A program made the translations under genes and the position numbers. The notes under the pieces are model-generated. The model was not told the origin of the DNA. It ran no database searches and worked only from the letters and a program-made list of their open reading frames with translations. Positions 50,809 through 59,524 of a stretch of 64,000 bases of DNA are shown here, piece by piece. The stretch comes from Nocardia flavorosea NBRC 108225 (GTDB taxonomy: Bacteria; Actinomycetota; Actinomycetes; Mycobacteriales; Mycobacteriaceae): assembly GCF_001613385.1 (NCBI RefSeq), contig NZ_BDCG01000015.1:310001-374000 (forward strand), in the 5' to 3' direction. Numbering within the stretch: position 1 is the stretch's first letter; the number at the start of each line of letters is the position of its first letter.

Positions 50809-51450
50809 TCAGCTCGTGTAAGAACGTATTTCGGTGCCGTTTCGAACGATGACATCGGCATCGGTGAGTGCCCAGTGCGGGGTGGCGTCGGCACGCAGGC
50901 GAGCCGCGAGGGCATCGCTCGTGCCGTCGGGATCGGTGGGGGAGTCGAGGTGCGCAACGATCGGCCGGTCGATCAACCCGAGTCCCTCCCATATCGGTTC
51001 GATACCGCAGGTCGGTGCCACTTCCCCCGGATCATCGGAGGCTTCCAGGCCGTGCAGATGCGGTCCCAGCAGGCAGGCGCCCGCGCTGTAACCCGCGTAC
51101 AGGAGGGCATCCGCGGCGAGCAGATCCGGGATCACCGTGTCCGCACCGCTGCGGGCGAATTGGGCACGCAGTACGAAGGTATTGCCGCCGCGCACCCAGA
51201 GCGCCGGAAACCGGGACAGGGTCCGGCGCAATTCGGCCGGGCGGCCGATGTATTCGCGCAGGTCCACCTCGTGCGGTGTGAAGCCCGAGTTCCGTAGCGG
51301 CACCAGCTCGCTGGTCACCGCCGCCGCGCGTGCGCCGGGCCAGGAATCGCAGGCATTGGCGATCACCGCGATCGGGCCTGGAGTACCGGCGAGTTCGGCG
51401 AACACATCGTAGTGTTCGCCGAACCGGTAACTGGCCAGGAAAAGTCGCAT
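50809..51450 (-). CDS. Peptidase E-like (S51 family) protein
   Basis: A 213-residue protein of the class I glutamine-amidotransferase-like fold, S51 peptidase E group, which cleaves Asp-X dipeptides. The nucleophile is in LLYAGYSAGACLLG, with LWVRGGNTFVLRAQF before it as the substrate loop. IVAHLDSP holds the likely His. It lies 1 bp after the stop of the DinB-like gene upstream, and both run on the minus strand, so they form an operon. Confidence 0.88.
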   Translation of the reverse strand: MRLFLASYRFGEHYDVFAELAGTPGPIAVIANACDSWPGARAAAVTSELVPLRNSGFTPHEVDLREYIGRPAELRRTLSRFPALWVRGGNTFVLRAQFARSGADTVIPDLLAADALLYAGYSAGACLLGPHLHGLEASDDPGEVAPTCGIEPIWEGLGLIDRPIVAHLDSPTDPDGTSDALAARLRADATPHWALTDADVIVRNGTEIRSYTS

Positions 51451-51451
51451 C

Positions 51452-52288
51452 TCAGATCGTGAACGCCAAGTTCCGGGCCAACTGCCGCCCCAGTTCGGTG
51501 TCGCCTTCGAAAGTAATGCGGTCCAAGCTGGTTTCGGGGTCGACGCGTCCGCCGCCGAGCCGCACCAGCAGACCCGAATCCAGTTCCAGTGTCACCGTGG
51601 CACCCCGGCCGGGAGTGCTCACGTAGGCGGCCCGGTCGCCGACCTCGATATGCAGCGTACGGGCGAGGGGACCGGTCAACCGGAGGGTGATCAGTGAACC
51701 GGACGGTGCTCCACCGCGTTTCGCGAGTACCCGGGGCAGCGACTGCGCGAACTCCGTGAACGCGCACTCGCCGCGTGCGCCGCCCTCGTCGACCCGCTCG
51801 CCCAGCGCATCGGCGATATCGAGTTCGTGCATCCAGCAGTCGAACAATCGGACTCGCATGAACCGCGCGTAGGGCACCTCGCCTACCGGAGACTGCGAGG
51901 GTGCCGACCATGCCCGATCGTCCATGGCGGACAATGCTTTCCGGCGCCGGTCGATCACCTCGTGATACATCCGCAGCAGTTCCGCACCCGACAGTGGCCG
52001 CAACCGCTGCAACCAGATCTCGTTCAGTGCCCCGATATCGTTGCGGACGTGCGGCAATGTTTTGACGTCGATATCGGGTGCCTGCGCAGCACGTGCCGGC
52101 GGCTCATCGCCGAGCAGTAGCGATTCGGTGCCGATGATATGGCCTATCACATCGAAAACCGTCCAGCCGGGCAGCGGTGACGGTATCCGCCACCGGTCCT
52201 CGTCGAGCCCGCCGACCAGGTCGGTCAGGGCATCGAACTGGTCGGACAGCAGCCGGACGAGTTCGGGGCGGTCGGGGAGATCGGACAT
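51452..52288 (-). CDS. DinB/MDMPI-like mycothiol-dependent enzyme
   Basis: A 278-residue protein of the maleylpyruvate-isomerase-like DinB fold. WRIPSPLPGWTVFDVIGHIIGTESLL has the first metal His, RVRLFDCWMHELDIADAL the second His region, and the C-terminal domain (SLITLRLTGPLARTLHIEVGDRAAYVST...GATVTLELDSGLLVRLGGGRV) is the MDMPI-C beta domain. Such proteins use mycothiol as cofactor in actinobacteria. The ATG at 52288 has GGAAGG upstream. It overlaps nothing and is followed 1 bp later by peptidase E. Substrate unknown. Confidence 0.88.
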   Translation of the reverse strand: MSDLPDRPELVRLLSDQFDALTDLVGGLDEDRWRIPSPLPGWTVFDVIGHIIGTESLLLGDEPPARAAQAPDIDVKTLPHVRNDIGALNEIWLQRLRPLSGAELLRMYHEVIDRRRKALSAMDDRAWSAPSQSPVGEVPYARFMRVRLFDCWMHELDIADALGERVDEGGARGECAFTEFAQSLPRVLAKRGGAPSGSLITLRLTGPLARTLHIEVGDRAAYVSTPGRGATVTLELDSGLLVRLGGGRVDPETSLDRITFEGDTELGRQLARNLAFTI

Positions 52289-52340
52289 GGGCGGTGCCTT
52301 CCGTGGGCTGGCGGTCGGTCGGTTCGGTGTGGAAACCGGT

Positions 52341-52799
52341 TCAGCCGGTATCGGTATCGGGATCGGTAGCTGCGGTATCGAGGGCGGCCAAACCGGAGCG
52401 AATCGCGGCCGCGACCCGCTCCGGTTCGTGCGAGCGGCGCAGTACCAGGCCGGACGCGAACCGGAACTTGTCGCCGTGTGTGCGGGGCAGTACATGCAGG
52501 TGCACGTGGCCGACCGTCTGGAATGCTGCCTTGCCGTCGTTGATCAGCAGGTTCGCGCCGTCGGCGGCGAATGCCGGACCCTGTACCGCCCGCGCGATCC
52601 GATGCCCGACCCGGAAGAGTTCGGCACCGGTTTCCGCGTCGAGTCCGGACAGGTCGGTGGCGTGGCTCTTGGGGATCACCAGGGTGTGCCCGCGGGCGAT
52701 CGGCCGGATATCGAGAAACGCGCAGACGGTGTCGTCTTCGAAGACCCGGTGGGCCGGCGCGGCACCCGCCACGATCAGGCAGAAAACGCATTCGCTCAC
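52341..52799 (-). CDS. HIT family hydrolase
   Basis: A 152-residue histidine-triad protein that hydrolyses AMP-linked conjugates. CVFCLIVAGAAPAHRVFEDDTVCAFLDIRPIARGHTLVIPKSHATDL and the triad HVHLHVLPR match the family; the two N-terminal Cys could bind zinc. A short Thr/Asp-rich C-terminal tail is unusual but small. It is upstream of the DinB-like gene on the same strand (52 bp apart), possibly the first gene of that operon. Confidence 0.9.
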   Translation of the reverse strand: MSECVFCLIVAGAAPAHRVFEDDTVCAFLDIRPIARGHTLVIPKSHATDLSGLDAETGAELFRVGHRIARAVQGPAFAADGANLLINDGKAAFQTVGHVHLHVLPRTHGDKFRFASGLVLRRSHEPERVAAAIRSGLAALDTAATDPDTDTG

Positions 52800-52998
52800 A
52801 GGGCGACTCTACGGCGTACGGCCCGGCCGGACCCGATGGCCTGGTGGAATTAGCAAACTTTTCAGACCCGCCGGAACGGTTCTGCGGTTACCCGCCCCGA
52901 ACAGCATTTACCAATGTGAAGATGACCGCCCCTGGGGTATGGATGTGACGGGCATCTCAGCTAATCTCACTCCCGTCGATGTACGGTGGCGAGGATTT

Positions 52999-53028
52999 CG
53001 GGCGGGGTGTTCACGAACACCCCGCCCG
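52999..53028 (+). promoter_or_regulatory. Leader hairpin upstream of the pnt operon
   Basis: CGGGCGGGGTGTTC (52999-53012) pairs perfectly with GAACACCCCGCCCG (53015-53028), leaving a two-base loop. It lies 46 bp upstream of the pntAA start and so in the leader, before the ribosome binding site AGGAGAGGG (53055-53063). It may be an attenuator/terminator hairpin, a protein-binding operator, or a leftover terminator. Confidence 0.65.
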
Positions 53029-53073
53029 GCGCCGTAATCGGCGGCCGGAGACGTAGGAGAGGGAAACAGACAA

Positions 53074-54207
53074 GTGGAGACAACGCAGACCGTGAGCGAT
53101 TCGTCGCCACGCGGGGCGCGTGTCGGTGTCGTTCGCGAAACCGCCGCGGGCGAGCGGCGGGTCGCCCTGGTGCCGAAGATCATTCCGGCCCTGGTGAAAC
53201 AGGGTGTGGAGGTCGTCGTCGAAGCCGGAGCCGGACAGAGCGCGCTCATTCCCGATACCGCATACACCGCGGCCGGTGCCACGATCGGCGATGCCTGGTC
53301 GGCCGATGTGGTCGTGAAGGTCGCGCCGCCCACCGATGCCGAGGTTGCGAAACTGGCCGCCGACCAGACCCTCATCGGATTCCTGGCGCCGCGCAATGCC
53401 GACAACCAGATCGACGCGCTGAAGAAAAAGCAGGTGCAGGCGTTCGCCGTCGAAGCGATCCCGCGCATTTCGCGTGCGCAGGTGATGGACGCACTGTCCT
53501 CCCAGGCGAACGTCGCCGGGTACAAGGCGGTCCTGCTGGCAGCCTCGGAATCGACCCGGTTCTTCCCCATGCTGACAACCGCCGCGGGCACCGTGAAACC
53601 GGCGACCGTGCTGGTACTCGGCGTCGGTGTCGCGGGGTTGCAGGCGCTGGCCACGGCCAAGCGGCTCGGCGGGCGGACCACCGGATACGACGTGCGGCCC
53701 GAGGTCGCCGATCAGGTCCGGTCGGTCGGTGCGCAATGGCTCGATCTCGGTATCGACGCCGCCGGCGAGGGCGGCTACGCCCGCGAACTCACCGACGAGG
53801 AGAAGGCGAAACAGCAGCAGGCCCTCGAGGATGCGATCAAGGGTTTCGATGTGGTGATCACGACCGCGCTGGTGCCGGGCCGTCCCGCGCCGCGCCTGGT
53901 GACCGCCGCCGCGGTCGCCGGGATGAAACCCGGCAGCGTGATCGTGGACCTGGCCGGCGAAACCGGCGGCAACTGCGAACTCACCGAACCGGGCGAAACC
54001 GTGGTCAAGCACGAGGTGACGATCTGTTCGCCGCTGAACCTGCCCGCCACCATGCCCGAGCACGCCAGCGAGCTGTATTCGAAGAATATTTCGGCACTGC
54101 TGGAGCTGATGCTCACCGACGGCGAACTGAAACCGGACTTCTCCGATCAGGTGCTGGCCGATTCCTGCGTCACTCGTGACGCCGAACCGACAACGAAAGC
54201 CGAATGA
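53074..54207 (+). CDS. pntAA: NAD(P) transhydrogenase alpha subunit 1 (NAD-binding)
   Basis: A 377-residue soluble domain I of the proton-translocating transhydrogenase, binding NAD(H). The N-terminal part (RVGVVRETAAGERRVALVPKIIPALVKQGVEVVVEAGAG) is of the alanine-dehydrogenase/PNT type; VLVLGVGVAGLQALATAKRLGGRTTGYDVRPE is the Rossmann motif. It starts with GTG at 53074 with AGGAGAGGG upstream. Its stop overlaps the pntAB ATG by 4 bp. The three-gene split (pntAA, pntAB, pntB) is normal in actinobacteria. Confidence 0.95.
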   Translation: METTQTVSDSSPRGARVGVVRETAAGERRVALVPKIIPALVKQGVEVVVEAGAGQSALIPDTAYTAAGATIGDAWSADVVVKVAPPTDAEVAKLAADQTLIGFLAPRNADNQIDALKKKQVQAFAVEAIPRISRAQVMDALSSQANVAGYKAVLLAASESTRFFPMLTTAAGTVKPATVLVLGVGVAGLQALATAKRLGGRTTGYDVRPEVADQVRSVGAQWLDLGIDAAGEGGYARELTDEEKAKQQQALEDAIKGFDVVITTALVPGRPAPRLVTAAAVAGMKPGSVIVDLAGETGGNCELTEPGETVVKHEVTICSPLNLPATMPEHASELYSKNISALLELMLTDGELKPDFSDQVLADSCVTRDAEPTTKAE

Positions 54208-54527
54208 TGTACAGCGAGCTACTGGCGAATATCGCCATTCTGGTGCTCTCCGGATTCGTGGGTTTCGCGGTGATCTCCAAGGTCCCCAATACCCTGCACA
54301 CCCCGCTGATGTCGGGCACCAACGCCATCCACGGCATCGTCGTGCTGGGCGCACTGGTCACCCTGGGCCGGATGGAGGACCCCTCGATCGGGGTGCAGAT
54401 CATCCTGTTCGTGGCCCTGGTGTTCGGAACCCTGAACGTGATCGGCGGTTTCGTGGTGACCGACCGGATGCTGGGCATGTTCAAAGGTAAGAAGCCCGGC
54501 GCGGGTGCCGAGAAGGCAGGTCAGTGA
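54204..54527 (+). CDS. pntAB: NAD(P) transhydrogenase alpha subunit 2 (membrane)
   Basis: A 107-residue membrane protein with three helices (LLANIAILVLSGFVGFAVI, HGIVVLGALVTL, IILFVALVFGTLNVIGGFVV). It supplies the membrane segment missing from pntAA, as in bacteria with a split alpha subunit. GFAVISKVPNTLHTPLMSGTNAIHGIV is the family signature. It overlaps pntAA at ATGA and precedes pntB by 3 bp. Confidence 0.94.
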   Translation: MMYSELLANIAILVLSGFVGFAVISKVPNTLHTPLMSGTNAIHGIVVLGALVTLGRMEDPSIGVQIILFVALVFGTLNVIGGFVVTDRMLGMFKGKKPGAGAEKAGQ

Positions 54528-54530
54528 GCC

Positions 54531-55949
54531 ATGGACAATCTCGTCGATATTCTCTACATCCTGTCCTTCGCCCTCTTCATCTACGGCTTGATGGGGCTGA
54601 CCGGCCCGAAGACCGCCGTCCGGGGTAACTGGATCGCCGCGGGCGGTATGGCCCTCGCGGTCATCGCCACGCTCATCGCGGTACGCGATACGAGCAACTG
54701 GATCCTCATCGTCGCGGGCCTCGTGGTCGGTGTGGCGCTGGGTGTACCGCCCGCCCTGCACACCAAGATGACCGCCATGCCGCAGCTGGTGGCGGCGTTC
54801 AACGGTGTCGGCGGCGGTACGGTCGCACTGATCGCGTGGGCCGAATTCATCGACACCACCGGGTTCTCCACTTTCCATCATGGTGAGGAACCGACGGTGC
54901 ACATCATCGTCGGCTCGCTGTTCGCCGCGATCATCGGTTCCATCTCGTTCTGGGGTTCGCTCATCGCGTTCGGCAAACTGCAGGAGATCCTGCCCGGTAA
55001 ACCGATCGGCCTGGGCAAACTGCAGCAGCCGGTGAACCTGCTGCTGCTGGTGGCCGCGATCGCCGCGGCGGTCGTGATTGGCCTCGGTGCCTCCGACGGT
55101 GGCGTCACCCAGTGGTGGATGGTCGGACTGTTGCTGGCCGCGGGTGTGCTGGGCCTCATGGTCGTGCTGCCCATCGGCGGTGCCGATATGCCGGTGGTCA
55201 TCTCGCTGTTGAACGCCCTCACCGGGCTGTCGGCCGCGGCGGCCGGTCTCGCGCTGAACAACACCGCCATGATCGTGGCCGGCATGATCGTCGGCGCGTC
55301 CGGCACCATCCTCACCAACCTGATGGCCAAGGCCATGAACCGATCCATTCCGGCCATCGTCGCCGGTGGATTCGGTGGCGGCGGTGCGGTCGCGGCCGCC
55401 GGTGGCGGCGAGCAGAAGCAGGCCAAGGCGACCTCCGCCGCCGACGCCGCGATCCAGATGGCCTACGCCAACCAGGTGATCGTGGTCCCCGGCTACGGTA
55501 TGGCCGTCGCCCAGGCGCAGCACGCGGTGAAGGAGATGGCGGGACTGCTCGAAGCCAAGGGCGTGGAGGTCAAATATGCCATCCACCCGGTGGCCGGCCG
55601 GATGCCCGGGCATATGAACGTGCTACTCGCCGAGGCCGAGGTGTCCTACGACGCCATGAAGGAAATGGACGATATCAACGGCGAATTCAGCCGGACCGAT
55701 GTCGCCCTGGTGATCGGCGCGAACGATGTCACCAACCCCGCCGCGCGCGAGGATTCGGCCAGCCCGATCTACGGGATGCCGGTTCTCAATGTCGACCAGG
55801 CGAAATCGGTGATCGTGCTGAAGCGTTCGATGAACAGCGGGTTCGCCGGTATCGACAACCCGCTCTTCTACGCCGATCACACCGCCATGCTCTTCGGTGA
55901 CGCGAAGAAATCGGTGGGTGCGGTCACGGAGGAACTCAAAGCGCTGTAG
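54531..55949 (+). CDS. pntB: NAD(P) transhydrogenase beta subunit
   Basis: A 472-residue beta subunit with about nine helices in the first two thirds and the NADP(H)-binding domain III at the C-terminus (VIVVPGYGMAVAQAQHAVKEMAGLLEAKGVEVKYAIHPVAGRMPGHMNVLLAEAEV). The complex uses the proton gradient to make NADPH from NADH. The ATG at 54531 follows GTGAGCC. A long hairpin at 55964 ends the operon. Confidence 0.95.
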   Translation: MDNLVDILYILSFALFIYGLMGLTGPKTAVRGNWIAAGGMALAVIATLIAVRDTSNWILIVAGLVVGVALGVPPALHTKMTAMPQLVAAFNGVGGGTVALIAWAEFIDTTGFSTFHHGEEPTVHIIVGSLFAAIIGSISFWGSLIAFGKLQEILPGKPIGLGKLQQPVNLLLLVAAIAAAVVIGLGASDGGVTQWWMVGLLLAAGVLGLMVVLPIGGADMPVVISLLNALTGLSAAAAGLALNNTAMIVAGMIVGASGTILTNLMAKAMNRSIPAIVAGGFGGGGAVAAAGGGEQKQAKATSAADAAIQMAYANQVIVVPGYGMAVAQAQHAVKEMAGLLEAKGVEVKYAIHPVAGRMPGHMNVLLAEAEVSYDAMKEMDDINGEFSRTDVALVIGANDVTNPAAREDSASPIYGMPVLNVDQAKSVIVLKRSMNSGFAGIDNPLFYADHTAMLFGDAKKSVGAVTEELKAL

Positions 55950-55963
55950 GCGCACGAATACAG

Positions 55964-56010
55964 CGGCCCCGGTGCGCGTTCGTCTCACTGCCGAACGTGT
56001 ACCGGGGCCG
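55964..56010 (+). terminator. Terminator after pntB
   Basis: CGGCCCCGGT (55964-55973) pairs with ACCGGGGCCG (56001-56010), with further pairing of CGTTCG and CGAACG inside. TTGCTGTT follows the stem, giving a partial T-run. It lies 15 bp after the pntB stop. Confidence 0.8.
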
Positions 56011-56029
56011 TTGCTGTTAACGTCGACGA

Positions 56030-56479
56030 ATGGCGGATCTCGGCGTGAAACTTTTGCGTACTCGGTGGTTCGTACGGGCCCCGATCTGGGCGTTCCGTGC
56101 CAGGCTCGGGTTCCTTTTCGGAGGCCGGCTACTCCTGCTGGAGCACACCGGCCGCACCTCGGGGAAAGCGCGGTACGTCGCACTCGAAACAGTGGATCGC
56201 CCCGGCGCCGACACCGTGGTCATCGCCTCCGGCTTCGGTGAGACCTCGCAGTGGTACCGGAACCTGCTGGCCGACCCGCACTGCCGGGTGAGCATCGGCA
56301 CCCGCTACCGGGCGCCGGCGGTGGCCCGGCCGCTGGAGCGCCAGGAGACGGCCGTGGTGCTGGCCGACTACCGGATCCGGCATCCGAAGGCCTACCGGAA
56401 ACTGGGCGGCATCATCGAGCAGGCCACCGGCAAGGGGATCGATACGGTGCCGATGGTCGAATTGGCCCTGGGTTCCTGA
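56030..56479 (+). CDS. DUF385/Ddn-type deazaflavin (F420) nitroreductase-like protein
   Basis: A 149-residue protein of the split-barrel, F420-dependent nitroreductase family (Ddn-like). LLLEHTGRTSGKARYVALETVDRPGADTVVIASGFGETSQWYRNLLADPHCRVSIG shows the family core, with the G-R-x-S-G-K loop that binds the F420 phosphate. C-terminal KGIDTVPMVELAL is conserved in outline. It follows the pntB terminator by 20 bp. Actinobacteria of this group make F420, so the cofactor is plausible; the substrate is unknown. Confidence 0.88.
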   Translation: MADLGVKLLRTRWFVRAPIWAFRARLGFLFGGRLLLLEHTGRTSGKARYVALETVDRPGADTVVIASGFGETSQWYRNLLADPHCRVSIGTRYRAPAVARPLERQETAVVLADYRIRHPKAYRKLGGIIEQATGKGIDTVPMVELALGS

Positions 56480-56508
56480 ATCCGACGCGTCGATGACCTG
56501 CCGTCGAC

Positions 56509-57699
56509 ATGGGAAAATGTGTGGACTGTGTGGTCACCGCGGGCGGATCATGGTCGGCGATGCCCGAACGCAATGAACCACTTCGCCTGATCGAATTCGA
56601 TCCCACGACTCCCGACCCTGCCGAAGCTTTGCCCTGGTCGGCGGTCCTCGACTCGTATTCCACGCCCCGAGACCTGCTGGACATGCTGACCCTGAGCCTC
56701 TTCGGCCGGGGCGTGCAGCCGTACTACCGGAAGAAACAGCTGGACCGGGTGCGACCGGAGGCCCTGCTGCGGCCGCCGGGCTCGCAGATCTCTCGTTCGG
56801 TCGTGGAATCCGATTCGCAGTCGATTCTGGTGCTCGGCGAAGGCTGGACCCTGCGCGCCGACCGGTGGGCCGACAAGTCGGCGACGCTGGAAGTGGTGGC
56901 AGTGAGCGACGAGCTGGCCGAACGCATCGTCACCGAATCGGTCCACGATGCCGAACAGCCCGCCCCCACCGACCTGTCCGCGGTGAAAATGGGCTTCTGG
57001 CATCAGGGCGACCGCGGAGCGACCCGGCGCGCCCTCACCGTCACCACCCCCGAGTGGCCGGAGATCCGGGCAAACTACAGCGTCCCCGTCGCGGGCGCAC
57101 TGGATCGGTTGATGGCAATGCGCCCGGCCGATATCCGGGGCCGATTACTGCTTCTGCACGGTCCGCCCGGCACCGGTAAGACGACAGCCCTGCGCTCACT
57201 CGCCCGGGCCTGGGCGCCCTGGTGTCAGGCCGACTGCGTCCTCGATCCGGAGATGTTGTTCGCCAAACCCGGCTACCTGATGCGTGCGGCGATGGGTGCC
57301 GAAGGTGAGGACGACGAATCCGACCGCTGGCGGCTGCTCATCCTGGAGGACTGCGACGAGCTGATCCACGCCGAAGCCAAATCCACTTCGGGACAGGGGC
57401 TTTCCAGACTTCTCAATCTCACCGACGGAATGCTGGGCCAGGGCCGTGACGTACTGGTCGCTATCAGCACCAACGAGGACCTGTCCCGGCTGCATCCCGC
57501 TGTGACCCGGCCCGGGAGATGCCTGGCTCAGGTGGAGATCGGCAAGCTGACCGCCACCGAGGCGCGGACCTGGCTGGGCGATGCGCCGGCCGATATTCCG
57601 GCCGGGGGCGCGACGCTCGCCGAACTCGTCGCACTCCGCGACCGCGCCGAAAGTATCGCGGTACGCACGGAATACACCGACGGTGGAATGTACCTCTAG
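56509..57699 (+). CDS. AAA family ATPase (DUF5925-type N-terminal domain)
   Basis: A 396-residue ATPase. The N-terminal about 175 residues resemble DUF5925-type domains of actinobacteria (assignment from memory). Then GRLLLLHGPPGTGKTTALRSLARAW is the Walker A, LLILEDCDELI the Walker B (ED order), VLVAISTNEDLSRLHPAVTRPGRCLAQVEI the sensor and arginine-finger region. ATP-driven remodelling of some partner is expected. The ATG at 56509 is kept; MPERNE at 56560 is a second possible start. The start site is weak. An in-frame TAG ends it at 57697, and the sequence after the stop codes for the end of a TetR protein in the same frame. Confidence 0.8.
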   Translation: MGKCVDCVVTAGGSWSAMPERNEPLRLIEFDPTTPDPAEALPWSAVLDSYSTPRDLLDMLTLSLFGRGVQPYYRKKQLDRVRPEALLRPPGSQISRSVVESDSQSILVLGEGWTLRADRWADKSATLEVVAVSDELAERIVTESVHDAEQPAPTDLSAVKMGFWHQGDRGATRRALTVTTPEWPEIRANYSVPVAGALDRLMAMRPADIRGRLLLLHGPPGTGKTTALRSLARAWAPWCQADCVLDPEMLFAKPGYLMRAAMGAEGEDDESDRWRLLILEDCDELIHAEAKSTSGQGLSRLLNLTDGMLGQGRDVLVAISTNEDLSRLHPAVTRPGRCLAQVEIGKLTATEARTWLGDAPADIPAGGATLAELVALRDRAESIAVRTEYTDGGMYL

Positions 57700-57876
57700 A
57701 AACTTCCGGCCGGGCTCGTGGCCCAACTGCGGGCGGGAATCGGCGCCGAACACGCGGCCGTGATCGTCGGGGCGATCGAAGGCTGTCTCGTGCAATGGCT
57801 GGCCGACGATCGGATCTCGCTTCCCGATCTGACAGAGCCCCTCCTTGCGATCTGCGTCGACGGGATCAGACGATGA
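57700..57876 (+). pseudogene. C-terminal remnant of a TetR regulator
   Basis: Directly after the ATPase stop, the same frame reads LPAGLVAQLRAGIGAEHAAVIVGAIEGCLVQWLADDRISLPDLTEPLLAICVDGIRR and stops at 57874-57876. VGAIEGCLVQWL with LTEPLLAICVDGI is the classic last helices of a TetR ligand domain. No N-terminal helix-turn-helix is present upstream. It overlaps the next start by ATGA, the usual coupling of a TetR with its target, so this is the end of a broken operon. Confidence 0.7.
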
Positions 57877-58423
57877 CCATCACCGACCGATTGATCGCGC
57901 CCGGCGCGACGAGGGACGAGATCGCACTCGGCTACTGCGCGGGGGGCGGTGGGGCCGTTGCCGCGGGCGCGCTCGCGTGGCAGGCAGGCCAAATGTGGCT
58001 GGTGGTCGTGGTGACTGCCTCCTCGGCTTCGACATGTTCGGCGGCGTCGTCGTCAACGCGACCACTTCGGCCACGCGCTGGTATCACCGGCAGGGCCGGG
58101 CGGCGCACAGTCATCTCCTGTTCGTTGTCGTCCACATCCGGCCATTTGTGCTCGCCCTCGCGGTACCCGGGTACGGGTGGACTGCGGCGGCACTGACCTA
58201 CGTCTTGGCTCTGGTGTCCGCTGCCGCGGTGATCCGATCGCCGCGATCGATCCGCACACTTGTGGCGTTCGGCGCCGTCGTCGCCGGAATACTGGTGACC
58301 ACCACGCTGGTGACGGTCCCGCCTTTCCTGATGTGGTTTGCGCCGGTGCTGCTGATCGAACTACTGCTCGGGCACCTGCTTCCTCATCCTGTTCGGTGCG
58401 GAACGCGCCGCGGTTATCGTTGA
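57873..58423 (+). pseudogene. Multi-pass membrane protein, frameshifted
   Basis: The ATG at 57873 reads MTITDRLIAPGATRDEIALGYCAGGGGAVAAGALAWQAGQMWLVVVVTA; near 58012-58025 the frame shifts by one base and continues LGFDMFGGVVVNATTSATRWYHRQGRAAHSHLLFVVVHIRPFVLALAVPG, then several hydrophobic helices to the TGA at 58421-58423. Joined, it is a roughly 180-residue four- or five-helix membrane protein of unknown function, once coupled to the TetR before it. The shift may be real or a sequence error in GCCTCCTCGG. Confidence 0.6.
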
Positions 58424-58426
58424 TGG

Positions 58427-59377
58427 ATGGATGCATTGGCGGCGCTGCTCGAAGGCCCACGGGCGCGGGGCGCGTTCGTGCTGCGGTCGATGCTCAGCCC
58501 GCCGTGGTCGCTGCGGATCCAGGACGAATCGCCACTGACACTCGTGGCCGTGGTCCGGGGGTGGGCGTGGGTGCTCACCGCCGACGGCGAGCAGCGCCGG
58601 ATCGAGGCCGGTGACGTCGCGGTGTTCCGGGGAACGCGGCCCTATACCGTCGCCGACGATCCCGCGACCGAACCGCAGATCCTGATCAACCCCGGGCAGG
58701 TCACCACGACGCTGGACGGTGAAGTGCTCTGCGAGACCATGAGTCTCGGGGTACGGCAATGGGGTAACGATCCGGACGGGGAAACGGTGTTCGTCACCGG
58801 CTCCTACGAATACGTGGGCGCGGTGAGCCGGCGCCTACTGCGTGCACTACCGCCGATTCTGGTACTGCCGCGCGGCCGTTCCGACGATCGGTTGCTCGAC
58901 CTGCTGACCGACGAAACCGTCAAAGATCTGCCCGCCCAAGGCGTGGTGCTGGACCGCCTGCTGGACCTGCTGCTCATCTCGACCCTGCGCACCTGGTTTT
59001 CCGGCGCCGAAGCACCACCGTGGTACCACGCCTACGGCGACCCGCTGGTCGGTAAGGCCCTGCGACTACTACAGCACAACCCCGCCCACCCTTGGACCGT
59101 GGCCGCGCTCGCCCAGGAAGTCGGCGCATCGCGGGCAGCGCTGGCCCGCCGGTTCACCGAACTGGTCGGGGAACCACCCATGGCATTCCTCACCGAATGG
59201 CGACTCGACCTGGCCGCCGACCTGCTGCAGGGCACCGAGGACACGGTCGAGGCAATCGCCCGCCGGGTCGGGTACGGCAGCGCGTTCGCCTTGAGCACGG
59301 CGTTCAAACGGCACTTCGGCGTCAGCCCGAGGGAACACCGGGCCGGCGGTGCTGCCGCGGTCTCCTCGGCCAGTTGA
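58427..59377 (+). CDS. AraC family regulator (cupin-domain type)
   Basis: A 316-residue regulator. The N-terminal cupin domain (LAALLEGPRARGAFVLRSMLSPPWSLRIQDESPLTLVAVVRGWAWVLTADG...GDVAVFRGTRPYTVADDPA) binds a small effector; the C-terminal domain has WTVAALAQEVGASRAALARRFTELVGEPPMAFLTEWRLDLAADLL...IARRVGYGSAFALSTAFKRHFGVSPREHR, a full AraC double helix-turn-helix. The ATG at 58427 has no strong site. Upstream is the broken membrane gene; the target is unknown. Confidence 0.9.
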   Translation: MDALAALLEGPRARGAFVLRSMLSPPWSLRIQDESPLTLVAVVRGWAWVLTADGEQRRIEAGDVAVFRGTRPYTVADDPATEPQILINPGQVTTTLDGEVLCETMSLGVRQWGNDPDGETVFVTGSYEYVGAVSRRLLRALPPILVLPRGRSDDRLLDLLTDETVKDLPAQGVVLDRLLDLLLISTLRTWFSGAEAPPWYHAYGDPLVGKALRLLQHNPAHPWTVAALAQEVGASRAALARRFTELVGEPPMAFLTEWRLDLAADLLQGTEDTVEAIARRVGYGSAFALSTAFKRHFGVSPREHRAGGAAAVSSAS

Positions 59378-59524
59378 TTCGTATCCGGCGTAGCGGCCGG
59401 GTCTGCGGTCCGGATGCGGCGGCAGTCGCGAGTCCGGCCGGCCTCGGTTGGACCGAGGACCGCGCGGACCGGCGGTCGTTCCTCGACGGCACTGCCCGCC
59501 GGCCGACCCGGTATCGTCGCCCCG

